The notes below the pieces were generated by a model. That model was not told where the DNA came from, searched no databases, and was given only the letters and a program-made list of their open reading frames with translations. A stretch of 64,000 bases of DNA from Tetmemena sp. SeJ-2015 (lineage: Eukaryota > Ciliophora > Spirotrichea > Sporadotrichida > Oxytrichidae): assembly GCA_027382625.1 (NCBI GenBank), contig JAJKFJ010021794.1:1-64000 (forward strand). Direction: 5' to 3'. Position numbers and translations under genes: made by a program. Below, piece after piece: positions 53,951 to 64,000 of this stretch (position 1 is its first letter; every line of letters begins with the position of its first letter).

Positions 53951-54644
53951 CTCGAAATTAACTCATCTCTATTTTTATTTTACTCATTTTGTGGATTTAA
54001 TGTATCTGCTGGCTTGCTTTCTTATTCCAAGTTTTTAAAAAGCTTAAAATAGCATGGAAAGTTAGATAAAATTAATTATAAACTAATTAGATTGATCAAA
54101 GCTATCTCTCAAAGTGAATTTTTTATTATTCCTGAATAAATGAGTTATATTGTTTGCAAATGAAGAAAAAATGAGGATGAAAATGAAAGCAACTTCTAAA
54201 AATGAGAGAGCATTTTATATTCAGAGGAAAGTAATCTTATCATTTTAGTATATAGATGAAACTTACTCTTCGACATCAGTCGTCTCACTTTAATCTTAAT
54301 TGTTTAAGACAGGCTTCTGAATTTTCATTTATGAATAAATTAAATAATCTGAGTAAATCTCCCCAAATTAAACAAAATTAATTAATTTTTAATTTAAATT
54401 TAAAAATTTTTAAAAATTTCTGGCACTTAAAATAAAAACTTAGCTTAATAAAAATTTAAATTTTTATAACTTTTAACTAAATTTAAATTTTTAAAAAAAT
54501 AAAAAAAACCTTTTTAAATTAATTTAATTTTTTTTAAGGATTTTAAAAGTTTTTAAATTAATAAATTTAAGATTCTAAATTTGTAATTTCTTTAAATTTT
54601 AATTATCTTAAAGATAATGTGTAATCTTGCAAAATATTGCATGG
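53951..54644. other. AT-rich stretch, no gene seen
   Basis: About 690 bases of AT-rich DNA after the anomalous region. No supported frame, repeat or RNA. Confidence 0.5.
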
Positions 54645-56173
54645 TCAGTGAACTGACCTGTAACCTGCCTCAGCAGGGGCAGCTAGAGTACTCATCCTTC
54701 CTCCATCCATTTCATGTCTAGTGCTTAAGGTAGATCTCTCCAAAGGAGTGAATGAATTATCATTGTAGTTGATTTCGGAGCCAACTCTACCAGGTCTGAC
54801 ACGATCACTGGTGACTGATTTCCTGAGATCATAGGGATGTCCTAGTTCGTGAGAATCGTAGTTCCCTCTGTCGAACTAGTCAAAGTCTACCTTCTCTCTC
54901 TTCTAGCAAATCATGCACGACAGACAGTTGTTGTTCCCTTCTTCTTAAAATTATTTAAATGAAACTACTAAGTAGTCATAAAAATAAGTTAAGAGTTTAT
55001 CCTGCGCGATATTTGATATCCTTCCACTATCTTCTATCTTCCAATCTCCTAAATATATAGATTAGCATTTTATAAAAGAGTAAGCAAAAATTAAATAGAG
55101 TAAAGTTTGCTAATGAGAAGACACTATCAACTCTTCTTTTAAAAATAATCTGGCCTGAGTAACTATTCTTACTTTTCATGAAGAGCATTTTACCAGAGTA
55201 CTATGAATTCATTGAGGCCAATTCTGTACCTCTATCTTGAGTTATAGTAAAAATAGAAATAATTTAGGAAAATTTAAATTTAATAGATTATTTCAAAAAA
55301 TTCGTTAAGAATATCTCAATTATAAACAGTTTGTAAAGGAGTTAGAAAAATTCAGGTAAATATGCCAAAAATGAATGATTTTGAGTTAGTTTGAATGAGA
55401 ATTAAAAATTAATTGGACTTAATCCTTGGTATTTTTCTTAATTATTTAAAATGATAGAATTATTTTGGCTTTGATGTCTGGCACCTCCAATTAAAAACAA
55501 ATCAAACATATTTTTTAGGTCATGTCAGAAAATTCAAGAATCAGTCAAAGTCAACAGGACAAAAACTTCCTACTTTTTCATGGGCTTTCCATTGATACCC
55601 ATATTGATATGATTTTAATAAAATAAATTAAATATATATTTTGAATTCAAATTTAAATTAAATTAATTAAAACAGACAATAAAATGGAATCATACACAGA
55701 GACATCAAGCCTTAAAATAATAACGTTCACTCATGTGTTTAATAATTATATTTAATTTCACGAAATTATTTCTATTTTTTCAATAATATCTTTCTTGAGG
55801 AGCATTTGAATGTGCTCGTACAAGTCATCCATTGCTGGGGAAATCCGCTTCCTCTTTCTCATAAACACCATCTACAGATCTAGGTTTCTTTTAAACTCAA
55901 GCATCGACACCTCCTTCTCTAAACTTACCAATTAGAAATATAATTTTAGCTTTTAAATTTTAAGTTTATTAGAGTCAATAAGCATGAATGAAAATATACT
56001 TGTGATATAGAATAATTAAATAATCAGTAAAATATTTTAGTAAGTGTGATGTTCATTTGTTGGAAAATTTCCTTCAAAGCCAAATTTTCACTTTGGGTAA
56101 GTCCGTCTAAGAAATACTTTTCTTCATCCCTTCGCTCGTCAGCAAACATGCTGCAGCCACTTCTGTTTCCCAT
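54645..56173 (-). CDS. Unknown protein with Met-Gly start and CxxC motif
   Basis: From ATG at 56173-56171: MGNRSGCSMFADERRDEEKY, FLDGLTQSENLALKEIFQQM. After an IES near 55930-56040 come VSLEKEVSMLEFKRNLDLQM, VFMRKRKRISPAMDDLYEHI and QMLLKKDIIEKIE. Further segments read DRGTELASMNSQYSGKMLFM (about 55240-55130) and EDSGRISNIAQDKLLTYFYD. The last reads NNNCLSCMICQKREKVDFDQ, YDLRKSVTSDRVRPGRVGSE, GGRMSTLAAPAEAGYRSVH and TGA at 54647-54645. The Met-Gly-Asn start could be myristoylated, and CLSCMIC could bind metal; both are inferences. No family recognised. The central order of segments (55240-55770) is uncertain. Confidence 0.6.
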
Positions 56174-56404
56174 TACAAATTTATTAATCCAAAATCAATT
56201 TATTATTTTATTCTTTAATAAGCTAAGTTAAATAACTAAGTAAGTCGATTTTAAGATTCTTATAGATTCTTTATATCCAGGAGTATTAAAGTCATTCATG
56301 AAGACTATAAATATCAAACTTTTGCTTTGTTTATTATATTGTAATTGTATGATAATAGTAGTGTGTAATTTAGGAATGCGAGAAAATATAGAGATTTATA
56401 ATTA

Positions 56405-59169
56405 ATGAGCGCTTCAAATAATTAATCTTCCTCAACGCCTGGATAGCAAACTCTCAACAACTCATACTTTCAGCCCTTAACCAGAAACCAAACGCCTGTG
56501 CAAATACTGGCTGAGTCTCAGATTCCTAATAAAGCAAATAATATATCTAGCTCACATAACAAAAGTTCCTCCTTTCTTTAAATATCTCCAACTCTTTCTC
56601 AAGCACAATTAGCCAATATGGCGCAGTTATAGTAAAACTTACAATTAAGTTCAGGCACTTCACTTTCTTCTTCATCTTACAGGCACATCAAATAAACTCC
56701 TGCTTCTGCATCTCGAAACTAAAGCCAGAACATTAGCTCATTCAATTAAATGAGTGCTCAACTGTAAAAGAGTATGGGTGTCGATGGATCTAGCCAGCAA
56801 AATCAGATTACTATGTAGAAGAAACTAATCAATAGTCCTTTTATTAATCATTATAATTAGAGCCCTTACAATCTGTAGCTTTAACAGTAGCAGTTAGCGT
56901 CAGCAACTAATCTTCTGAATCAGATTCAAATAAATCTTAAAATTTAGATAATAAATATATAGCGGAGCCAAGACTGACAGATCAATGATAGTTTAAACCT
57001 AAAATTTAGAAAAAGCAAGCACAACTAAACATGGAAACTAAAATCCCCAATCAAAATAGATGCGCAGTCTATCTATCAAAATATATACAATTTTATTTTT
57101 TAATGATCTCCCGACTTCTATGCTGCAAAGATCGTATCTAAGGACTCTGCACAAATCTCTGCAAAACAAATACATTATATTTATTGATGTATGTATTTCA
57201 ACAGTCAGGAAAGAAAGGGTAGAGTAATTAAAATTAAAGTAATAGCAGCAGATTATATAATTAAATGATGATGAACATACAACAAATCGTGCCTGCCCAG
57301 GATTTATTATCATGAACTTTATATTTCTCAGTGAGTCAGAGATCTCCCAGTTTGGGCACTGCAAGGAGGCCTCAAAATAAAAACCAAGTTAGGCCCTAGA
57401 GCAAACGAAAGAGCCACGGAGGCAATTCAGCTGTGGAATATATAAAAGAGGATCCAAAGCAAGAGGACTACTAGTCAGAGCAAATCAAAAAATACAAAAT
57501 TAAAATTAGAAAGCTCAAGAGCGAGAATCAATATATCTAGTTTTAAATGTGATCAGCAGTTGATGGCCATGCTTTAACAATAGGATACAGTCATAATGGA
57601 AAGACTCAGTGAAAACCAAAATGAGTAGCTTTAGACTAATCAAATTCAGCAGAGGCTGCAGAGCTACATGATATAGAGTGGATTCGCTGAGCCACTAGTA
57701 TTTAATCAAATTGCACCGAGAAACTCCTACCTCGACTTACTGCTACTTGTTGAATAAATGTTCCTTTCGAAATGCAAGAAGAACTCAAACCTTAAAGATT
57801 CTAATTAACTACATCATTATTAATTATAAGATAATTACTTCATGCTAATTATCAGTTACTCCCATAGATTGATTCATAAATAAACGACCCCATCATCTTA
57901 AAGGAAAATCTATCTCTAAAGCAGTAGATAGCCAAGCTCGAGAGCAGATTAAGCTACGTAGAGAAATAGTTTAAGCAGGTGCTATTCGAGAGCCAGAGGA
58001 AGCATACCGAGCTTACTGAGCTGAAGGCTTTGAAAAAATCGATTGCGCAATATTTTACCTCTCAGAATTGCGAGAGTAACGCCACCACTGGACTTTGGCC
58101 AACAGAGAAAATACTCTCAAGCTATAGAGATGACCAAGTCAAGACTAATCTTTGAGAATAAATAGCATTTTCTTAACTAATGACGACCCTATTCCGTCTT
58201 TCATGAGGGCAGTGATAACGGATTAATTGCTCGAGGAAGAAGATGCATTGAACATATAACCGATCCCAATAACTTATCAAGGTACTTTAAATCCTTTCTA
58301 TTATTGTTTCCCATAAACGAGGAAGAGGTTCAGCCATAGCAGCATTCTAAAAAACCCTCTATATAGATGACTCCTAGTCCTTTGAAACAAAACTACAAAC
58401 TCTAAAAATAACTCCTTATATATGCTAAGTGATATTCTTCTTTAACTGCATCAAATAGGAGGAGGAATTTATTAGCAGAACCAATTCTTCCCTAACTTTC
58501 AAAACAATTTCAACATGCTAGAGAATTCAGGCAATAAAGATAATTCTTTAAGTGCCTCGAATTTGTAATCTCACAGCACCTTCGATCTTCTCGCTAGCAA
58601 CTCCCAGCTAGGTTATAGCATGATGGGCCTTGCAGCTTCTTAAAACAATATCAATTTCAATAACAACAACTAAGCCATGCTATAGAATAACATAGAGGCT
58701 AATGAATTCAGTTTGCCAGACATTTCATAATCTAATCATATCTAGGATATTGCTAAGTGTATTAAAGTTAAATTTGTTATTACACACAACTAGTAACGTT
58801 TATTAAATAGTAGTCATTAGAAAAGCTCTGGATTATTTGCAATAAATTAAGGCACAAGTTAACTTAGGATTTTAAATTAAAGCTTGATATATTTTTCCAT
58901 TAAATTTAATTAGGAATGGTGGAGGATCTCTAGGGCAGCCAAAGAATAGTGCAAATCTTGTAACTACATCTGGTTAGATGAAAAATTTCAATATAAAGTC
59001 CGCAACCAGAAAACCCTCTCAACAATAGTCTAAAGTGACTACCAACTTTTACGAGCAGTTTCTTAAATAGGGAAGTAATATTAAAGAGAAGGGAGGTCAA
59101 TAGAGCACTTAGCTTACAAATTAATAACAACTGTTAAATTAAATACAAATCAGGTAGAAGAAATAGTGA
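56405..59169 (+). CDS. Ser/Gln-rich coiled-coil protein
   Basis: From ATG at 56405 (MSASNNQSSSTPGQQTLNNS) a long Ser/Gln/Asn-rich part is followed by a basic/acidic stretch (GGNSAVEYIKEDPKQEDYQS; EQIKKYKIKIRKLKSENQ). Coiled coil comes next (MERLSENQNEQLQTNQIQQR; KENLSLKQQIAKLESRLSYV; EKQFKQVLFESQRKHTELTE), then further Asn/Ser/Gln stretches (NNFNMLENSGNKDNSLSASN) and GGGSLGQPKNSANLVTTSGQ, with TGA at 59167-59169. Frame shifts at AT-rich gaps (57060-57340, 57810-57870, 58160-58190 and others) indicate several IESs. No domain recognised. Confidence 0.6.
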
Positions 59170-59537
59170 TCATATAAAGTATAGTAACCCATTAAAGTAG
59201 TATGGGAGAGTATGAATTTATAAATTATTAGTTTAATTATAATTATCTATCTATCTACTGGATATAAATAAAAGGAAAAACTAAAAAATCAAATCTAGAT
59301 CTGTGTCTCATTCGTATAATGAATTTAATTACATAGCTGAGTAAATAAATTGAAAATCATACTGTTTTTCACTCCACTTATTTCTCCCTCTACTCTTATA
59401 TTCAGTGATTGAAAATTATTATAAAATTAACATTTATTTTCAATTCAAAAATAAAGTTTAAATTTAAATTTGTCTTATGCGACTTGCTATATTTTATTTA
59501 AATTAGATTATAATTATTATTGGTCTATAATATTTAT
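59170..59537. other. AT-rich spacer between convergent genes
   Basis: About 370 bases; two genes end here tail-to-tail. Nothing else seen. Confidence 0.5.
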
Positions 59538-60300
59538 TCAACGAATAATCATCTCAATCTTTTTGCCATCTTTGGAGTACTTTTACTTTATATCTTTGAG
59601 TGTAAATGTGTCATACTTGTTTATTTCTTTGAGCGCCTATATGACTTCTCTCTCTTCGATGCTTTTGGGTCCTATCAGTCTGAATTTATTAAGATTTGAA
59701 ATAGAATATTAGTTATATAAATTTATGTAGAGTGTTTGGGAGTATTTGATGCTCAAACTTCTATGATTTCTAAAGTGCTTTTACTTCTGAGTTATACTTT
59801 TGAAGATTTCTCTACTCGAACTAGTTTTAGCTTCGATGTTGCGAATTAGGAGAGGAATATTTGTCTCTGAGGTCAAGAGCATTGAGAGTAAACTTCCTGT
59901 TGAATTCATCCTCCCTTTTACTCAGCAGTGCATCAGTTCGCGGGCTCATATTATCGATTCTACTTTAAATTAAATGGAAGAATAATAGATTCGTTAAGAA
60001 GGGGTCAAGAGCTTACTAGACTTTGGTTTGCTGACTGTGCCTTCACAAATTGAAGAATAAGCTCTCTAAGGTTTTGATTCTTGGAAGTCTGTGCCCCTGC
60101 TTGTCATATTACACTCACTTGTGATACTCTTCCAAGTTTCTTCAAAGTTATTGACTCCACTCTTTTGATCCAGACATTTAAAAGATTCTAGGTGTTTAGA
60201 TGTAGGGCTTACTCTGTGCTTTAGTTAAGAACTTGGAGAATTCCTTTCTTCCAGCAGGTTTATATTCTTAGCGTCAACAAGACTGTCATACAAACAAATA
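59538..60300 (-). CDS. Hypothetical Ser/Lys-rich protein
   Basis: On the minus strand: LVDAKNINLLEERNSPSSQL, KHLESFKCLDQKSGVNNFEE, TWKSITSECNMTSRGTDFQE, then across an IES with pointer GAATC the order SQRIDNMSPRTDALLSKRED, EFNRKFTLNALDLRDKYSSP, and, after another gap near 59700-59760, LIGPKSIEEREVIQALKEIN, KYDTFTLKDIKQKYSKDGKK and TGA at 59540-59538. No ATG was found for the first segment. No domain recognised. Confidence 0.55.
59956..59987 (-). other. IES, pointer GAATC
   Basis: On + GATTC stands at 59956-59960 and 59988-59992. Removal joins Pro-Ser-Gln-Arg-Ile to Asp-Asn-Met-Ser-Pro in frame. Confidence 0.78.
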
Positions 60301-60360
60301 GTTAAATTGATGATAATTAACTTAAATCCGATTAAATGTTATTATATTTAATTAATTTGG

Positions 60361-62475
60361 ATGCAACCAACTCACGAAACCCATTCAGACATCTAAACCT
60401 CAGATATTTAAGAAAACTCCTCCTCTGAGGAGAAAATATAAGTTGACTAATAGCTAGCGAGTGCTAGCAAAAGAGCAACCGTTGATGCATCTTGCCAAAC
60501 TGCGCCTAACTTAGCGAAGCCAAAGTTAGCAAATTAGTTCTAGACTTTGGAAGGAGCAACTTGATTGATAGTTTTTCTGGGATGATAGAGGATTTGATGA
60601 AAGTTATTTAGGGTGGGAAGTAATATCTACAAAGCATCGTTGAAGATGTCAAAGCACAACAATTAAGAAACAAAGAGCTTATTAAACTTGAAGAAGTAAT
60701 CTGCAAGACTCTCTGGCAGCTCTCTTATCAGCTCTCCAAGAACTACAGCTTCCTCAAGTCCAAGATGTAAATATTATATTTTATTAAAAAGCAAAGATAT
60801 TATGAAATTTAAGTTAAATTATAATGATGGAAGAGATAGCAACGATTTAAATTAATTTTTATTGTCAAAAGCTCAGCTAAACTAGTTGAAAAACCTGATT
60901 TAACTTAAAAGCAACAAATGCAAAGCGATATTTCAAACGCTTTACAATCTCTATTCAACCTCTAGAAAGAGACAAGTATACATCACAATATCATAAGAAG
61001 ATTAAAAAAATAAATTGATTTAAATTAGATGGAGGCTATAATTTTGAAAGATGATATAAATTATTTCCATAATAAATTGTTTAAAAGTTTGTTTGTCAAA
61101 TTATTTTTTTGTAAACTAAATTCGTATTAATCTTTTATTCTAGACATCCTTTATTTGTATAATTTTTTTATAGTTGAGATGGCAGGAACCATTTAGACAA
61201 TGAAGAGTTATAGATTGAAAATGATAAAGCTAAATTAAGTTCTCAAGGATTAAAGGAATTAGCTTCCAATGAATTAAAAATCGGAGGCCTTTTGAGTAAG
61301 GCAGAAATTTTAGCCAAATCTTTAGCAAAGGAAGAAGACGAGAAAGTCCTTTCTCAAAATGCAAAGCTCTCCTAATAAATTTCACAGAAAACTTATCAAT
61401 AACCAGGTTAAGCAATTGATAATTCTAGCAGTTCAGAGAATATTCAATAATTTAAAATTAATAAATATATTCATAAATTTAAATCTAAGAATTAGCATTT
61501 TCAAATTCATTTAATTAAAAAATACCATATAATTTGTGTTAATTTTTAATCACAGCTCATAATGAAATTTATTTTAATAGATAAATCTCAATAAAGTTAA
61601 ATTCAAACATATTAAGACAATTTAATTTTGTCATCACTTGGAATATCAAAATTTTTTCACTTATAAATATAGAGATGACTAGAAAATTAATATAACATCA
61701 AAAGTCGCGCGTCATTTTGAAGATTTTAACTTTGCAAATCTCAATCTGAAAAACCTGTTAAGATTTTAAAGAAAGAATAGGAGAATTTTTTTTAGGTAGA
61801 AAATTTAATTAAAAAATCTCTTAAAAAAGGGGATTCATTAATATAAACTGTTTAATTAAGTTTTGACCTTTCTCAATATTAAAATATCTTTTGATAATTA
61901 TAAAGCAATCAGTACTGAATTAGTTACACACAAGTCTTGAAACGAGCTTAATTTGCTCCTGTGTTATTTATTAATAGCTTCAAACTATCTTTTTATTTAA
62001 TCTTATATAATAAAAATATATTAACTTAAAAATAAGATTTTTATATTCCATCAATTTCTTTTATTCTTAATAATTAAAAATTTCTATAACAATATTGGAA
62101 CTTAGGCTATTAAAGAAACAGAAACAAAAACTACTGATTCAAAAAACTTAATAAAACCAAATTTGCAAGATAAGCTGTCATTCTAAGGCTACTTTCCAGA
62201 TGCTTTTGTTCTTAGACTCTCCTAGGTTCAAGGAAGTTAGTAATTTACTAAAAATTATGATGATTGGGGCATAAGCTTGAAGAAAACTAAAGATTAGATC
62301 CAAAGTTTAATGAAGATTTTTAGCATTGACGAAAAAGCTATTAAAAATCTAGGTAATAATAATCATTTACCTTAAATTTCATTTAGAAGAGAAAGTTGAC
62401 AAAATCCTTCAAGTTGAAATCAAACATATTCCCAAACTAAAGAAGAATCATAAGATTGAAAAATAATCCTCTGCT
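60361..62475 (+). CDS. Coiled-coil protein, unknown function
   Basis: From ATG at 60361 (MQPTHETHSDIQTSDIQENS) an acidic Ser/Gln part is followed by LDFGRSNLIDSFSGMIEDLM, EDVKAQQLRNKELIKLEEVI, QKQQMQSDISNALQSLFNLQ, then after gaps LSSQGLKELASNELKIGGLL, SKAEILAKSLAKEEDEKVLS and, near 62110-62350, DKLSFQGYFPDAFVLRLSQV with YDDWGISLKKTKDQIQSLMK. An intron (62353-62386) leads into EEKVDKILQVEIKHIPKLKK. A frame break near 60550 is unexplained. The true stop is uncertain; the given end is the last convincing codon. Confidence 0.58.
61450..62100. other. AT-rich stretch inside the coiled-coil gene
   Basis: About 650 bases without clear coding between segments; possibly one or more IESs. Nothing else seen. 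Confidence 0.4.
62353..62386 (+). other. Intron, 34 bases
   Basis: GTAATA...TTTAG. Splicing joins Lys-Asn-Leu to Glu-Glu-Lys-Val-Asp-Lys in frame. Confidence 0.68.
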
Positions 62476-62619
62476 TAAATAATTTTTTATTCTAAAGCGC
62501 AACTCTATTTCTTCATTTATCTTTTTTACAATGATAAATTCATAAGTTATTTTCACAAGCATTTAGAGACGTATTTTTTTTATTTTTCTGTCATCAAAAT
62601 CTTGGTTTCTTTCACTTGA

Positions 62620-64000
62620 TTGCTTTTTATAGCTAGACTATTGCTTAATTCCTGGTTGGAAGCGATTAAGATTTGAAGGCGGACTTTCTTCCGGTCCTCC
62701 AAATGAAAAATGATATCGTCCAGTCTCATCATCATAAAATTAATTTATGTTTTGATAAATCAGCTACGTTTTCAGTATCTTAAAAATCTTCGTTGCTCTA
62801 ATTTCGCAATCTTTTGATGATTCTTTCTTTTGGTGGTTTTATTTCCCTAATTTATCTGCTTTTATGGTCTATTCTGAGTTTGGTATTCTTATCAGACTTA
62901 GCATTTGACTTTTCTTGCCCTTTAAAATTAAAATTTTGCTTTTGTTTATAAGATAGATCTGTTGATTCCAAGTGACTTGTAGATCAAGTCATTGTTGTTT
63001 TAACTGACTCTCAGTCTAGCAGATGGAGAAAGGTAACTCAACTCTGATTCCTTCTGTTTAGATTTTGCTTTATTATGAGGGGAATAGCTGCAACAAAGGG
63101 CTGAAACTACAGACTGACAAGCATCGTCGCTCTAAATAGATTATTCGGTTGGAAATTATTCCTCTTGAGTATTGCTCTCGTTTGCATTTCTAAAAGAAAG
63201 TTTCCCACTAGACTTCCTTCGTGCTTATAAAAAACTCCAATATTAAAAAAATTTATTGATCAGTGTTGTTTCTCATATTTGTTATTTAGATCTCTGGTCC
63301 GAATTCAGTTTAAAGATTTTGAATATTTTATAAACCTAGTTATTCTTATTGCAGATCAGGGTACTTGGGAGTTTGATAATTAGAATGTGAGTAGCTAAGT
63401 GGTTCATCTAAATACGGATTACTTGTTAAAACTAGAGATTAAAAATAACTCATTATAGATCTGTCGACACTTACAAATTAATATAAAATAAAAAATATAG
63501 CTTTTCTTGGACTTTGTAAATATAAAAATAGCAAGATTATACGTTTTGAGCTGTCATTAAAAAGCTCATGATTCTCTGGCTCAAATTATATGGACTAGCC
63601 AAAAGGCCTTTAAAGTCCTATATTCTTTTACTTTATCAAAGCATCTATCTCTATGCCATCATCGCTGTCGTTATCTTCTTATTTCCCAAGTCTACTATTG
63701 CCGCTCAGTGAAGGGCTTTCCTCTCCTCTCTGGCTCATTTGAATGTTATCGTAAATCCTACTCTGGTCGATACTGTTATAAAAATGCCATAAGAATTGAA
63801 AATGAGATTGAATTATTGAAGCTATTGAGCAAGCTATTCATGGAACTGAATTGGTGATTAGAGAGTTTGCCAGGGCTCTCTCTTTTGTTGAAACGGATGA
63901 CAGTCTTCACAGATTCAGTATCCCTCGATTGCTGGTTCAGCTTTTCAGCTTGCCTCTAATTTACCTAAAAGTTTGTCTTAGGTGTTGTATTGTAACTCTT
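62620..64000 (-). CDS. Ser/Lys/Gln-rich protein, runs off the right edge
   Basis: On the minus strand from the edge: RQAEKLNQQSRDTESVKTVI, RFNKRESPGKLSNHQFSSMN, then past an IES with pointer ATC, SIDQSRIYDNIQMSQRGEES and SRLGKQEDNDSDDGIEIDAL. Further left: FRNANESNTQEEQFPTEQSI, KAKSKQKESELSYLSPSARL, FNFKGQEKSNAKSDKNTKLR, KPPKERIIKRLRNQSNEDFQ and DDETGRYHFSFGGPEESPPS. The ESVKTVIRF block faintly recalls a kinesin start, but no P-loop follows, so I do not call it. The start lies outside the window; the end is uncertain. Confidence 0.52.
63772..63808 (-). other. IES, pointer ATC
   Basis: On + GAT stands at 63769-63771 and 63806-63808. Removal joins Phe-Asn-Asn-Ser-Ile to Asp-Gln-Ser-Arg-Ile-Tyr in frame. 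Confidence 0.72.

Noticed and set aside
55519..55620. Plus-strand ATG frame MSENSRISQSQQDKNFLLFH as a separate gene start
   Set aside because: It lies within a minus-strand gene and is short; the opposite reading (GINGKPMKKQEVFVLLTLTD) is about equally plausible, so no call was made.
63850..63960. ESVKTVIRF as the start of a kinesin motor
   Set aside because: No P-loop, switch I or switch II motifs follow; the rest is Ser/Lys-rich and disordered.

Overview
The window reads as germline (micronuclear) DNA of a hypotrich ciliate of the Oxytricha/Stylonychia type. TAA and TAG stand inside conserved genes where Gln fits and only TGA ends them. Genes are cut by short AT-rich internal eliminated sequences (IESs) bounded by small direct repeats (pointers) whose removal restores the frame. 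One gene has an inverted segment. A telomere-like C4A4 block lies inside the sequence. No species was confirmed by comparison.

Layout: 1-3880 is a tandem array of a unit of about 170 bp. 4505-7460 is a scrambled organellar (POP-type) family A DNA polymerase: the N-terminal and palm segments are on +, the 3'-5' exonuclease segment is on -, and the segment that should carry palm motif A is absent. 7511-11341 (+) encodes a Cys-rich ectodomain, several membrane helices, a voltage-sensor-like S1-S4 domain and a cyclic nucleotide phosphodiesterase, apparently one gene with at least eight IESs. 11.5-20.0 kb holds a BIVM-like gene, a mitochondrial pyruvate carrier (MPC1), a small surface protein, Mago nashi with four introns, two paralogous secreted proteins and a cystatin. 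20.1-30.7 kb holds a coiled-coil/hypothetical gene, a B-box/kelch gene interrupted by an 811 bp terminal-inverted-repeat element, a BEACH-domain gene and a coiled-coil gene. 30.8-46.2 kb is mostly Gln/Asn/Ser-rich low-complexity proteins, plus a GAF-domain gene, a coiled-coil gene and one possible structured RNA near 37.3 kb.

46.27-53.95 kb is unlike the rest: it starts with (C4A4)2C4A2 and is full of G, C, A and T homopolymers. It may be a badly resolved repeat such as a telomere-bearing transposon, or an assembly artefact. 54.6-64.0 kb returns to normal with five Gln-rich or coiled-coil genes of unknown function.

The genes do not form an operon; each probably becomes a separate gene-sized macronuclear chromosome. 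What unites them is DNA-level processing: IESs of 11 to about 90 bp, pointers of 2-8 bp, one inversion, and two inverted-repeat elements of about 810 bp flanked by 8-9 bp repeats, one of which must be removed exactly from a coding region. Several single-base frame breaks that no pointer explains suggest an imperfect consensus sequence. All coordinates of IES ends are predictions from reading frame and repeats, not from a macronuclear sequence.
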